From Bacteroidota bacterium (lineage in GTDB: Bacteria; Bacteroidota; Ignavibacteria; Kapaibacteriales; UBA2268): DNA of 64,000 nt. The DNA is taken from NCBI GenBank assembly GCA_004322215.1, contig SCSM01000011.1:576697-640696 (forward strand). Direction: 5' to 3'. This document shows positions 17,256 through 27,069 of this stretch, in pieces; the first letter of the stretch is position 1, and each line of letters starts with the position of its first letter. The position numbers and the translations under genes are program-made. The notes below the pieces were generated by a model. The model was not told where the DNA came from. It saw nothing but the letters and a program-made list of their open reading frames with translations, and did no database searches.

Positions 17256-18680
17256 ATGTTAATCATCATACAATATCCAATTACTGATTTAAGAAGATTT
17301 ATAGAATATGAAAAATCATATTTAAAATTTCCACAATGGCCTTTTCCTAATGATTCTGAATTTGTTAGAGGTATGGGTCCTGTTCGTTATAGAAGAGCTG
17401 GAGGAGTAAATAATTGGGTTGGAGAGTCAAAAATATGCTTTGCTAAACAATCAATAAAGATTGATAATTCAACTTTTAAATCAATAAATGGTATAAAATT
17501 AAAATTAAAATTTAGAAGATTTTATTTTGATGGTATTGCTTCTGGAAAATTTGAAATTGCATTTCAAATCGAGAGTAATGTCAAATACGAGTTAAGAATA
17601 TTATTACAACAAATATTTAATATTAATGTCCAATTAAAAATACCTACTCAAAATACTGAGCATTGTAATTTAATTAATATACCAAGATATTTAGCGAAGC
17701 AATACATTTTTGCAACTTCATATTTAAATAAAATTGAAAATAATATTAATAATTATATTCATTGGGATAATCCAATAATTTTTATAGTTTCACACGAATA
17801 TAAGGACTTGAAAATCCAAAATAACTATAATAAGCAAATCTTAACTCTTAATTATCCCTATTTTGTTACAATTTCTCATTCATTAATAGATATAAAAAAT
17901 AAACAGATACATCTTTGGCATTTAAAAAGGAGTGATTATTCTTATAAATCATCAGAAATTGCTCGTAACATAAGAATTATTATATTAAAATTAAATTCTA
18001 TTAGGAGCACTTTTAATATAATTCTAAATTCGATTAATCAAGAGATAATTATCGTTAAATCATTAAGCCTTCAATCTAATATCCTTCAAAAATACCTTTT
18101 AGATATTATCAAAAAAATAGACCAAGTCGAAGATAATATTAAAATGGATGATGTTCTAATGATTGTAAAACAAATCGAAGAGAAATTAACAGCTGGTTTA
18201 AAGTTTGATATTTTAAATAAACTTGAAACTATAATTAACATTAGACCGCAAATTTTAAAGAAAATTGAAGATTATTTTAATAAAATAGAGAAATATAACC
18301 TATTAAGTAAAAATTCAAAGGAAATAAAGATGTCAGAAATTGAAATTACAAATGTTGGAAATGGAAATGTTTTTAAAATTGACGATGAAAGTATTTCAAT
18401 AATTGATAGTTTTAATAAGGTGAATGATACAGAATTATTAAAATTATTAATCTTTATAAATTCTGAATTAGAAAATATAAAAAATAGTTTTAAACCTGAT
18501 GATTATATAAATCTAAAAAAAGATGTTAAGTTATTAATTGAAGAAAATAAAACTGATAATCCAAGAAAAGATAGAAATATCTTTTATTTAGATAATATTA
18601 AAAAAATAATCACCAAGACTGGAGAAATTGGTGTTCCTATATTGGAAATCGTTGATAAAGTTATTTCATTTTTTAAGTAG
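17256..18680 (+). CDS. Unrecognised 474-residue protein behind a structured leader
   Basis: I do not recognise the family. Residues 1-125 form a compact alpha/beta-looking region beginning MLIIIQYPITDLRRFI and containing EFVRGMGPVRYRRAGGVNNW and GESKICFAKQSIKI. Residues of about 180-370 are helical with heptad-like spacing. Near 352-375 a glycine/asparagine turn segment (ITNVGNGNVFKIDDES) resembles linkers found in bacterial multi-domain conflict proteins. The end (about 440-474, KTGEIGVPILEIVDKVISFF) is an amphipathic helix. No signal peptide or clear TM segment. It stands alone in its operon, next to defence-like genes. An effector or adaptor in a stress or immune system is my guess, not shown by the sequence. 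No Shine-Dalgarno is visible; the leader hairpins end just before the ATG and may control translation. Confidence 0.7.
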   Translation: MLIIIQYPITDLRRFIEYEKSYLKFPQWPFPNDSEFVRGMGPVRYRRAGGVNNWVGESKICFAKQSIKIDNSTFKSINGIKLKLKFRRFYFDGIASGKFEIAFQIESNVKYELRILLQQIFNINVQLKIPTQNTEHCNLINIPRYLAKQYIFATSYLNKIENNINNYIHWDNPIIFIVSHEYKDLKIQNNYNKQILTLNYPYFVTISHSLIDIKNKQIHLWHLKRSDYSYKSSEIARNIRIIILKLNSIRSTFNIILNSINQEIIIVKSLSLQSNILQKYLLDIIKKIDQVEDNIKMDDVLMIVKQIEEKLTAGLKFDILNKLETIINIRPQILKKIEDYFNKIEKYNLLSKNSKEIKMSEIEITNVGNGNVFKIDDESISIIDSFNKVNDTELLKLLIFINSELENIKNSFKPDDYINLKKDVKLLIEENKTDNPRKDRNIFYLDNIKKIITKTGEIGVPILEIVDKVISFFK

Positions 18681-18971
18681 CTTATTACTTAAATAGATGT
18701 AAAATTTTCAAAAATATATACTTTTTAATAAAAAAAATGTAGTGATAAATAATCAACAATTAATAATTGATAATATTATGGTAATTGAAGAATAAATAAT
18801 CAATAATAATAGGAACCAGACACTATCAGAATTTTGCAGACAAAGCTAAAGGAGTAAAAAAGAAACCTGTTAAATTGGATGATACTGAAATATGGATAGA
18901 AAATTTTATGATAAAAATGACATTCGTTATTTAGAAAGAAAACTATTAATGGGTATTAAAGACCTAATAAT
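18681..18971. other. Intergenic stretch without a supported gene
   Basis: A weak AT-rich hairpin (TTTAAGTA at 18672-18679 with TACTTAAA at 18686-18693) overlaps the stop of the upstream gene. A short protein-like string (QNFADKAKGVKKKPVKLDD) around 18815-18900 has no proper start and is probably debris. Confidence 0.35.
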
Positions 18972-20492
18972 ATGATTACAAATTCAGACATAATCTATTT
19001 CATCCTAACCGATCGTTTTTACAGGGGAACTGGTTCACAAGATAATCCTTTGGCTCCATTACTTCCAAAAAATCCAGAAGGTTGGCATGGAGGTAATTTT
19101 GATGGTATCATAGAAAAAATTCCATACTTGAAAGAATTAGGTATTACAGCTATTTGGATTACTCCAGTGTATCTGAGTATTGGTGAATTTTTTGGTTCAT
19201 ATGGGTATCATGGGTATTGGGCGTTGGACTTTGAAAAAATCGACCCTCATTTATACAATTATAATTCAAAACTTCGTAATAATGGAAAAAATTATCTTAA
19301 AAATTTGACTGATAAATTACATAATGAAGGTATGAAACTAATACTTGACATGGTGGTAAATCATACTGGTTATGGTTATCTTGAAAACCAATATCCAAAT
19401 AAAGTATTCAAAGCTGAAAATTTTAATATTAATGATCCAAATAGTGAAACCCAACAATACTTAAATGGATTGCCAGACCTCGATCATGATCAAGCATATG
19501 TTGCAGATTATTTTATACAAAATATTCTTTCATGGATAAAGGACTGTAATATAGATGCTATTCGCATGGATACAGCCAAACATATTGAACCTGCTTTCTG
19601 GTACTTATTTAAATCAGTAATAAAAATTTCTTATCCATCAATAACTTTGATAGGAGAAATACTAAAAGAAGACGTGTGGGACATTCCTGATTTAGCCAAA
19701 TATCAACAACTTTATGATATTGAAAGACAATTTGATTGCCCGTTACGTAAAAAGATAGTTGAAGTTTTTATAAACGATGCACCTCTAAACTGGCTTGCAA
19801 AACCAAGGTTATCCGATAATGAAGTTAGCGGTGTGCTTGATAAGGATAGTTGTTATACAAATTCTTTCAGGCTTGTCACTTTTTTAGATAGCCATGATAC
19901 AGATAAACGCATTTTCACTGCCATTCTTGATAGAGTCGAACATTGGGATCGTCTAAAAGCACAAAAGATAATTAAGTTAGTATTATCTTTTCTATTTACA
20001 ACACGTGGAGTTCCAGAAATATATTATGGAACTGAAATTGGTATGGAGGGTAGAAATAATCCTGATAGCCGAAAAGATTTCCCATGGAGTATAATTGGTC
20101 AAAATCACCATCCTAAACCTGAATTTAAAGAATCATCTGAAATATACAAACATACAAAAGCACTTATTGAGCTTCGAAAAAAACATCCCGCGTTTTCTTC
20201 AGGTTACCTATTTACACTTTGGATAGATAATTTTGCTTATGTATATTTAAGAGCTTTTGGTGATGATATTATTATTGTTGCTATTAACAATGGAACGGAG
20301 GATATGCCATATCCTTTGAATGTACCATTTGAAGTAAATAGTAATATTCCACCCCGAATCATCACCTTTATTAAAAAGACAACTTTTACGGATACATTAG
20401 ATGCAACGTATTCAACCAAAACTAAAAATGGGTCACTGCCTATTCTTGTACCTGCTAAAACAGCAAGAATTCTAATAAATAGTGATTTGTAA
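18972..20492 (+). CDS. GH13 alpha-amylase-family enzyme, cytoplasmic
   Basis: A 506-residue TIM-barrel glycoside hydrolase. All four GH13 regions are present: I, DMVVNH (residues 126-131); II, IRMDTAKH with R198, nucleophile D200 and H204; III, LIGEIL with acid/base E229; IV, LDSHDTDK with H308 and stabilising D309. The N-terminus (DIIYFILTDRFYRG) has no signal peptide. The enzyme therefore acts in the cytoplasm on alpha-glucans or maltodextrins, possibly as a cyclomaltodextrinase, neopullulanase or transglycosidase. The C-terminal 100 residues are the usual beta-sandwich. A GT5-type synthase is encoded nearby on the other strand. A dispersed repeat copy begins 8 bases after its stop. No strong ribosome site precedes the ATG. 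Confidence 0.88.
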   Translation: MITNSDIIYFILTDRFYRGTGSQDNPLAPLLPKNPEGWHGGNFDGIIEKIPYLKELGITAIWITPVYLSIGEFFGSYGYHGYWALDFEKIDPHLYNYNSKLRNNGKNYLKNLTDKLHNEGMKLILDMVVNHTGYGYLENQYPNKVFKAENFNINDPNSETQQYLNGLPDLDHDQAYVADYFIQNILSWIKDCNIDAIRMDTAKHIEPAFWYLFKSVIKISYPSITLIGEILKEDVWDIPDLAKYQQLYDIERQFDCPLRKKIVEVFINDAPLNWLAKPRLSDNEVSGVLDKDSCYTNSFRLVTFLDSHDTDKRIFTAILDRVEHWDRLKAQKIIKLVLSFLFTTRGVPEIYYGTEIGMEGRNNPDSRKDFPWSIIGQNHHPKPEFKESSEIYKHTKALIELRKKHPAFSSGYLFTLWIDNFAYVYLRAFGDDIIIVAINNGTEDMPYPLNVPFEVNSNIPPRIITFIKKTTFTDTLDATYSTKTKNGSLPILVPAKTARILINSDL

Positions 20493-20500
20493 TTACATTC

Positions 20501-20749
20501 GGAATTAGTAAATGAAAAGTCAGAAAATATTTCAAACACAGTCTTTTAAAAACGTTTAAAATAAACGACACCGTTAGTCAGAATGAACGAGAACACACAA
20601 TTACGACTGTCAGTTCAGAGTTATTTGAAGCGTTGTTTAAAACGAAAAGGTGAAGTTAAAGTGAACATTAGATTTTAGAATAAAACTTGTAAAAAGGAGA
20701 AATTGGGAAATTCCCGCAGAATGTGGCGATAGTGGTTTTTATAGGTATA
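20501..20749 (+). repeat. Dispersed repeat, copy B
   Basis: Matches 8038-8290 over its full length. The reading frame readable in copy A is broken here by an indel near 20547, by a TGA after TKR and by a one-base change before the ATGTGGCGATAG block. The peptide LKTFKINDTVSQNEREH is still visible. It starts immediately downstream of the GH13 gene, so it is the best marker of one insertion boundary. Confidence 0.75.
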
Positions 20750-21000
20750 AGTAAAATTTGATAAAAATGATAGTATGAAAATGTTGATGGTAAAAGATTA
20801 TGAAATTTTTTGAATATTATTAAATGTTATATGAATTAATTGAAATTATTTTGGTTATTATCTTCATATTTTCCAATTTAATTACTTATTGTTTAATCCA
20901 TTTTTAAGGGAGTAATTCAATAAATTCCTAATTTTGTTTTTAAAAGAAGTCTCTCATAAAGAAATTGGTTAGTTTAAATATTTTATTTGAAGGAATAAAC
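20750..21000. other. AT-rich leader of the SIR2 gene
   Basis: No gene. GAAGGA at about 20989-20994 is a plausible ribosome site for the TTG at 21001. Confidence 0.4.
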
Positions 21001-22530
21001 TTGATAAATAAAAATTTAACGTCAATTATTGATGATATAATAAAAGGTAATTTAGGTCTATTTTTTGGGGCAGGGGTATCTATAAATTCAGGTATACCAA
21101 CCACGAATATAATCTTAAAGAAAATATTATCTGCATTAAATATGAGTATTTATTCAAAACAATTAATTGCGTTGAATTATCCTTTTGAGTCTTTTATGGA
21201 AGAATTATCTTTACATTTAGATATTGACAATTTTCTGAATATTTTTTTAGAAGGTCAACCAAACCATTTTAATTTCCTTGTCAAAAAATTGATAGACAAA
21301 GGTATTGTAAAAAACCTTATGACAACAAACTTCGATTTATTGATTGAAAAGACACCGGATTTAAATTTAAATAATATTCTGGTTGATGAAAAAAGTTTTA
21401 GAAACATTGATGATAATACAATTAATTATATAAAAATTCATGGGTGTGCTTCAAAGAAAAATACCATAAGAACCACTATGTCCCAAATATTCAAAAAGCA
21501 ATTACGTGAAGGTAGAAGTAATGCAATAAATTATTTTTTTAAAGAATCCAACATCAAAAACATATTAGTGCTTGGATATAGCTGTTCTGATAATATTGAT
21601 ATTACACCTATTATAAAAAATATTTCAGGAAGTAAGAGCCAAATCATTTTCATCGAACATTCAGATAAAAATATATTGAAGGTTTTCAACATAAATAAGC
21701 ATATACTATTTAATAATTTTCAAGGGAAATGGATAAAATGCAATACCGATACTTTTTTGGAAGAATGCTATGATAAAATATTCGGAGTTTCAATTCCTTA
21801 TAAAATCAGCAAATTTGACATTGATAAATATTTTGATTTTAAAAATATTAAGGTAGGTATCCCTGAACTTATTTTAGGTAATATATTTTTCAAAAACAGT
21901 AAATTCGATATTTCAAAAGTAATTTATGAAAAAGCCTTACTATCAAATAAACTTGAAAAAAAAGAAAAAGCTGATATTTATACCCAATTAACAGAAGTTT
22001 ATTATAATATTTATTTAAATGATGATTTAAAGAAAGTTCCAGATTATATATATAATTTAGCAATAGACTTATATGAAGAATTAAAAGACAATTATGGACT
22101 TGGCCAAATCTTTAACCACATTGGACACATAAAATCAGGATTAAAGCTTTATGATGAAGCTGAGAAAACATACAACCTGGCGGAAAGTTATTTTAAAAAA
22201 GTAAACAATAAATACAGAATTGCACAAATTTTAATTAATAAAGGCCATGTATATTTAACTAAGTATGAGAACACTAAAAATCAAGTTGACTTTGAAAAAT
22301 CAAAAGATTTCTTTTATAAAAGTGATAAATATTTTAGAAATTCGGGATACATTTTTGAATTTGCTATTCTATTATATAATAGAGGATGTTTATGGGCTGT
22401 TAAACCTAAAAGTAAAAGATTAGCTCTTAAATATTTGGAAGAGAGTAAAAGATATTCCTTCATTATTGGTGATCAAGAAGGTGTAAAATTATGTAAAGAA
22501 AAAATAAAAGAATTAAATAGCACTAAGTAA
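21001..22530 (+). CDS. SIR2-like NAD-binding domain with C-terminal TPR repeats
   Basis: No ATG fits. TTG at 21001 has a ribosome site 7 bases upstream and places the fold's first strand correctly; an earlier TTG at 20965 is possible. The SIR2 motifs are intact: GAGVS (residues 23-27), TTNFD (108-112), the catalytic His in IHGCAS (H147) and GYSCSDNID (192-200). Residues from about 290 to 509 are tetratricopeptide repeats, with 'A...Y..A..Y.....Y..A.IL.N.G..Y' spacing. Prokaryotic SIR2 domains fused to sensor repeats commonly deplete NAD+ during phage infection and cause abortive infection. This protein has that layout in a single gene. It converges with a TOPRIM-repeat gene, 150 bases apart. 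Confidence in domain is high; the defence role is by family. Confidence 0.88.
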   Translation: MINKNLTSIIDDIIKGNLGLFFGAGVSINSGIPTTNIILKKILSALNMSIYSKQLIALNYPFESFMEELSLHLDIDNFLNIFLEGQPNHFNFLVKKLIDKGIVKNLMTTNFDLLIEKTPDLNLNNILVDEKSFRNIDDNTINYIKIHGCASKKNTIRTTMSQIFKKQLREGRSNAINYFFKESNIKNILVLGYSCSDNIDITPIIKNISGSKSQIIFIEHSDKNILKVFNINKHILFNNFQGKWIKCNTDTFLEECYDKIFGVSIPYKISKFDIDKYFDFKNIKVGIPELILGNIFFKNSKFDISKVIYEKALLSNKLEKKEKADIYTQLTEVYYNIYLNDDLKKVPDYIYNLAIDLYEELKDNYGLGQIFNHIGHIKSGLKLYDEAEKTYNLAESYFKKVNNKYRIAQILINKGHVYLTKYENTKNQVDFEKSKDFFYKSDKYFRNSGYIFEFAILLYNRGCLWAVKPKSKRLALKYLEESKRYSFIIGDQEGVKLCKEKIKELNSTK

Positions 22531-22680
22531 ATATTGGTCTTTAATAAAAATATATAAGGTAGTGTAAACTAAACTCTGTCCTTAATGAATATTATCAAAA
22601 TATTATCATGTAGCATAAAAATCATTTACTTCTTAGATTAAAATAATTGAAACTTTACATTATCATGTTAATATATCTAA

Positions 22681-25050
22681 TTAGTTAACATTATTTAAAA
22701 TATCTTCAATATATTCAAAAATATGTTTGAAATTAGTAAAATCCTCTTGTGTTCCGTATTCAACTAACCAACTACATAATTTATCCTTATTACCTTCATT
22801 TATTTCATATTTTTCAGAAACTTCAATGTTAGAACCATTCTGTTCTATTATACTTGGATGGTAATAGTCAACAAATTCCTTTTTATCATTTCTTATTCTT
22901 TTTATAGTATAGATTGAAAAAAGGTTTTCTATTCCTTTTTTTATGGGATTATTACTATATAAAATCATCTTTCTTTTATAAATATTTTTTTCATTAGCAC
23001 TTGTTTGATTTTTACATTCAGGATCATATAATAATATTATTTTAAACCTAAGTTCAATATTTAAAGCAGATTTTGCTGATTTCCATATTTTATCAAGTTC
23101 TCCTTCACTTTTTGCACTAACAATTTTAATATTATTAATCAAATCTTGCTTATTTAATAACAATGCAGCTCTTTTAATATATTTTACATCAGTGGGACCT
23201 TCGACATATAAAATTGGTTTATTAATACCAAAATTATTAATCCAATAATCCCATCTGGGTTTAAATAATACAGGTAATATTCCATTTGTTTTATTTATTA
23301 AATGCATGGGATTTTTTCTTGCTCTCCTACTGATATAGTAAAAACCATTTGAAAGTTTAAAAAGTTCAGGATTATTTATAAATAAATATATGTTGCTTTT
23401 ATATTTTATTTTATATGATAATGCCCATGATGGGATTGATTTTATTATGTATTTATCTTTTTTAATTGAATTTGTTGATAAAATTTCTGTAACGATTGGA
23501 AAAATTGAAATAATTTTTTTTGAAATTATTATATTTAAGTCACGTAATAATTGTGAATATTCATCTAAATTTATATCTTCATGTAATTTATCATATATTC
23601 TAATAATTTCTGAAAATTCTACATCTAAATTAATATTGTAATTTAATGATTGTAATATTTTAATTAAAACATTTATATCATTTTTAAGATTAAACTCAAT
23701 ATTGTAATTTAATTCAGTATATTGTATATAATAATCTAAAATATAACCTATTATTGATTCTATACAACATAGTATATAATATTTATCAACATTAATATCA
23801 TTTTCTCTCATGGGTTGACTGTGATTTAACAAATCATAATATATTTCTTTCGGTAAATAAAAACGACTGTCGAAATCATCTTCAATCGAAAATTCTTCTT
23901 CCCAAGAATCTAAAGGAAATTTTTTACATATTTCATTGTAAAATTCATCATTATTAATAATCTTTTTTGTATTTCTATATCCATTAATTAAATCAAGAAA
24001 ATATCTTCCGACTTTACCACAAATTAATTTAAAAGTTTCACCTTCATTTATAATTTGTTTTACAATTTCCTTTTTTTCATGATATTGTAAAACTTTTACG
24101 AATAATAATCTTAAATAGAACTGATTATATTTCCATGAATATAAATATTCTTCAGAAAATTTTGAAACTAATAATTCTAATTTTTCTCTACATCCATTTA
24201 ATTCTTTATTTTTAAAAAAGGATGCAGCTTCTATAAAAAGTTTTTCATTCATTAAATCATAAAAAGAATAAAATCTATTGGGGTATAAATGTGGATGTAT
24301 TTTTTTATTTTTATTAAAAATTGCCAACATTTCTAATTTAGAATATGATTCTTTTAATAATTCTAAATCTTTATTATTTCCTGTTGACATATAATTGCAT
24401 AGCATTAATCTCTCAATCGTTATTTGATGCCAAAAACTTAAATAAAAGTAATGTTCATTTTCAATTTTGTTTGTTTCTATTACTTTAACTTCATAAATAT
24501 TTATTGCTTTTTGAAAATATTCTCCAGCTTCACTTAATACCACAGCAGGAGAACTTTTAAATGTATCATCTCTTAGCCAGGAAAAAGCTAATAATTTATA
24601 AACATTTGATATATATTCAATTTTTATATAATCTAAACACCCCCAATAAGTATCTAAAATTGATAAATAATTATGTAATATTATTCTTGCTTCATTATAT
24701 TGTTTTAAATTTATTTTTTCTTGAAATTTATCAATGTAAAAATTATATTCAATTCTTCTTTTTATTTGTAAAGCATTAGTTAAAGCATCATCGTTATAAT
24801 AAAATAATTTATTTAATTCTTCATCTGAATATACATTTAAAAAAGATTCTACATCTCCTATGTATTTTGAATATAAATCAAAACGACCATTGTGTATTAA
24901 TTTGAATAAACATTCAATATTTTTTGATTCCCAAAATATTTTGTCTTTTGTATTTGAAGGGCAATAATTACTAATGGCTTCATAAGCAGCTTGATAATTC
25001 CCGTTAACTATTAATTTATTAATTTGTAATGAATTAAATCTTAAATTCAT
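22681..25050 (-). CDS. Helical-repeat protein with C-terminal TOPRIM domain
   Basis: The first ATG, at 25050, is preferred over a TTG 24 bases upstream. This gives 789 residues. About 590 residues of helices (TPR-like in places, e.g. NGNYQAAYEAIS) are followed by a TOPRIM fold. PILYVEGPTD carries the conserved Glu (E617), and IILLYDPEC carries the acidic pair (D676, E678). TOPRIM domains of this type occur in OLD-family nucleases, where they cut or nick DNA. Here no Walker A ATPase motif is visible, so it is not a standard OLD or GajA protein. Base composition is strongly AT-biased like the SIR2 gene it faces. A stand-alone TOPRIM effector with a repeat sensor is a reasonable reading. A DNA- or RNA-processing role outside defence is possible. 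Confidence 0.75.
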   Translation of the reverse strand: MNLRFNSLQINKLIVNGNYQAAYEAISNYCPSNTKDKIFWESKNIECLFKLIHNGRFDLYSKYIGDVESFLNVYSDEELNKLFYYNDDALTNALQIKRRIEYNFYIDKFQEKINLKQYNEARIILHNYLSILDTYWGCLDYIKIEYISNVYKLLAFSWLRDDTFKSSPAVVLSEAGEYFQKAINIYEVKVIETNKIENEHYFYLSFWHQITIERLMLCNYMSTGNNKDLELLKESYSKLEMLAIFNKNKKIHPHLYPNRFYSFYDLMNEKLFIEAASFFKNKELNGCREKLELLVSKFSEEYLYSWKYNQFYLRLLFVKVLQYHEKKEIVKQIINEGETFKLICGKVGRYFLDLINGYRNTKKIINNDEFYNEICKKFPLDSWEEEFSIEDDFDSRFYLPKEIYYDLLNHSQPMRENDINVDKYYILCCIESIIGYILDYYIQYTELNYNIEFNLKNDINVLIKILQSLNYNINLDVEFSEIIRIYDKLHEDINLDEYSQLLRDLNIIISKKIISIFPIVTEILSTNSIKKDKYIIKSIPSWALSYKIKYKSNIYLFINNPELFKLSNGFYYISRRARKNPMHLINKTNGILPVLFKPRWDYWINNFGINKPILYVEGPTDVKYIKRAALLLNKQDLINNIKIVSAKSEGELDKIWKSAKSALNIELRFKIILLYDPECKNQTSANEKNIYKRKMILYSNNPIKKGIENLFSIYTIKRIRNDKKEFVDYYHPSIIEQNGSNIEVSEKYEINEGNKDKLCSWLVEYGTQEDFTNFKHIFEYIEDILNNVN

Positions 25051-25365
25051 AAATAGCCTAAATTTATAAGACAATAAATTAACATTGAAACAATCAGTTT
25101 TTTCTTGTTATTAAATTTATAAAAATTTATTATCACTCTAAAATCATATCAACATATGGCATGATATTATACTATAAAATTACTTTTCATCTTCCTTACT
25201 GACATCTCAATAGCAAAATATATTTTCTTTTAGATATTTTATGTGTATCTTTTATCCTCTGAATTAATATTTATAAGTTACCATTTTTCAGAAATCAAAG
25301 AATTTTTTGTATTATTCATTTTCAAAAGATTCATAATATAGATTAAATATATTTATTTTCAATAT
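25051..25365. other. Intergenic stretch without a supported gene
   Basis: AT-rich sequence between two minus-strand genes. No open frame, hairpin or RNA signal worth calling was seen. Confidence 0.4.
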
Positions 25366-26484
25366 CTATTTCTCTGGGCATCCTTTATGAAGTTTCTTAC
25401 CTGAAGGTCGTGTTGTACCTGTTTTTAAAAATTCTGAATTAATTTTCCTAACACGTTTACAATCTGAATAATGATAAATATCAGACTCCTTGCTCCAAGA
25501 AAACTTAGGATTTTCAACAGTTCCAGAAGTGGTTCCTGTTGATGTATTTTCCCAGTCAGTATAGGTTTCTATCCTGTTATTTGTTTTAACTGTGAAATTA
25601 TTACTTCCGGGTTCAACTTCAACAACTATGCTTCCATTGTCAACAATATCATTTTCTTTATCAGGTAAAACACCATTGCCTTTTTCTGTCCAATATGTTT
25701 TAACTCTTGATTTGTGTAAACGGTCAAGACATTCTTTTGTAGGATGCTTATATTTATTACCATCTCCTACAGAGATAATTCCTACCTTTGGTTTTGTGAT
25801 TGACAACCATTTGTCATTCGAGCTACATTTACTTCCATGATGATGCACTTTGTAAACTTCTATCTGTCCTACTTTTGTTGCAACTGAAGATTCAATATCT
25901 TTATATTGACCACTATTTTTACCACTTAAATCACCACCAAGTTCTGCCTGAAAATTTCCAAAAGTCACTAATGCAGTTATACTAAGATCATTTTCATTTT
26001 CAGCATTAATCCCATTCCCATTCAAAGTAACTATTTTGATAGAAACAGGATTTGCAAAATTTTGGTCGAGTATTATTTGTGTCCCAAGTGTCGCTTCTGT
26101 TCGATTTTTTCCAACTGCTGCTATATAATTTCCATATGAATCATTATTATAACTATAACCACGGTCATAAGCGTTTGATTGAAGTGGATAGAGACGAAGA
26201 ATATCACCTACATACCCAATATGATCTTCATGGTAGTGGCTCGTAATTATATAATCAATTTTCTGAATATTTAAGCTTTGAAGATATGCAAGTGGCTTTT
26301 CGCAATTTTTATTAGCCCCTTCATCGAATAATACCACCTGCCCTTGAGGTGAAATTAAAACTTCCATGTCCCCTTGACCTACATCAACATAATGCAATTG
26401 CAAATTCCCATTTGCTTGCCCAAACAAAATTTGAGAAACTGCCAGAAAGATGGCAAGAATCAATACAACACGATATTTACTCAT
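25366..26484 (-). CDS. Exported ComEC-type metallo-beta-lactamase-fold hydrolase
   Basis: ATG at 26484 with GGGAG upstream gives 372 residues. An earlier in-frame ATG lacks a ribosome site. Residues 1-25 are a signal peptide ending near GQA. The core opens LQLHYVDVGQGDMEVLISPQ, the hallmark of ComEC/Rec2-like beta-lactamase-fold domains. The metal motif HYHEDH lies at residues 83-88, with further ligands in GGDLSG and HHHGSK. After about residue 300 comes a linker and a C-terminal module with spaced Cys and His (YHYSDCKRV ... KLHKGCPEK). This module resembles small Zn-binding tails of secreted nucleases. Secreted relatives degrade nucleic acids or phosphoesters, so an extracellular nuclease or phosphodiesterase is plausible. 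A broken duplicate lies at 15993-16296. Confidence 0.82.
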   Translation of the reverse strand: MSKYRVVLILAIFLAVSQILFGQANGNLQLHYVDVGQGDMEVLISPQGQVVLFDEGANKNCEKPLAYLQSLNIQKIDYIITSHYHEDHIGYVGDILRLYPLQSNAYDRGYSYNNDSYGNYIAAVGKNRTEATLGTQIILDQNFANPVSIKIVTLNGNGINAENENDLSITALVTFGNFQAELGGDLSGKNSGQYKDIESSVATKVGQIEVYKVHHHGSKCSSNDKWLSITKPKVGIISVGDGNKYKHPTKECLDRLHKSRVKTYWTEKGNGVLPDKENDIVDNGSIVVEVEPGSNNFTVKTNNRIETYTDWENTSTGTTSGTVENPKFSWSKESDIYHYSDCKRVRKINSEFLKTGTTRPSGKKLHKGCPEK

Positions 26485-26605
26485 TTTATCCTCCCATATG
26501 TATAAAGTTAGTAAAACAGCTACTAAAAACAAACTTCAATATTGCAGTCTATCAAACATTAAACTGAAGTAAATAAAATTAATTTATAATATACTAATCA
26601 CATTT
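26485..26605 (-). promoter_or_regulatory. Conserved leader with inverted repeat
   Basis: This upstream region is kept almost unchanged in front of the broken duplicate at 15993-16296. It includes TTAGTA-N7-TACTAA (26508-26526) close to the start codon. The match between copies could be simple recent duplication, but the symmetric site with conserved spacing is a candidate operator or leader hairpin. Confidence 0.4.
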
Positions 26606-27069
26606 GTGTATTACATCATCCTTCTATTTGAGCTTTACTTCTATTACCTAATTGTTTATTTCAGCTTTCAAGCTATTCGTAATTTCTTTCTTACTGATTA
26701 TTACACTTACACCATCAAACATCTGGTTCTTCTTACCAAATTATTGTTTACTCTTACACCAATTTACACTGCAAATATCTTGCAGGTAAATGTGATCTAA
26801 TTACTCTCAAAGAAGAATTTTTTTATTCACTACTGTTAAATGCTTTCATTGCTTCATTTGAGTCATTCTTTAGAGTATTTGCTTTTTAAATTACTATGCT
26901 TTTCTAAATTCCGTTTTCATTTGAAGCATTATAATTGAACTTATTTTTCGTATAACTAAAAAAAATATAATTAATTATGTCAATTTCCAAATAATCTCAT
27001 TTGGCTGCTAAAATAACGTATTTTCTTTCCATCCATTCAAGAACATGACCATTACAATCGTTCGTGATG
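26606..27069. other. Stretch without a supported gene
   Basis: No credible gene. At its left the sequence is very AT-rich. From about 27000 it shifts to the GC-richer composition of the following block. A hairpin (TTACAATCGT at 27052-27061 with ACGATCGTAA at 27072-27081, one mismatch) sits at the 3' end of the next gene and may end its transcript. Confidence 0.4.
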
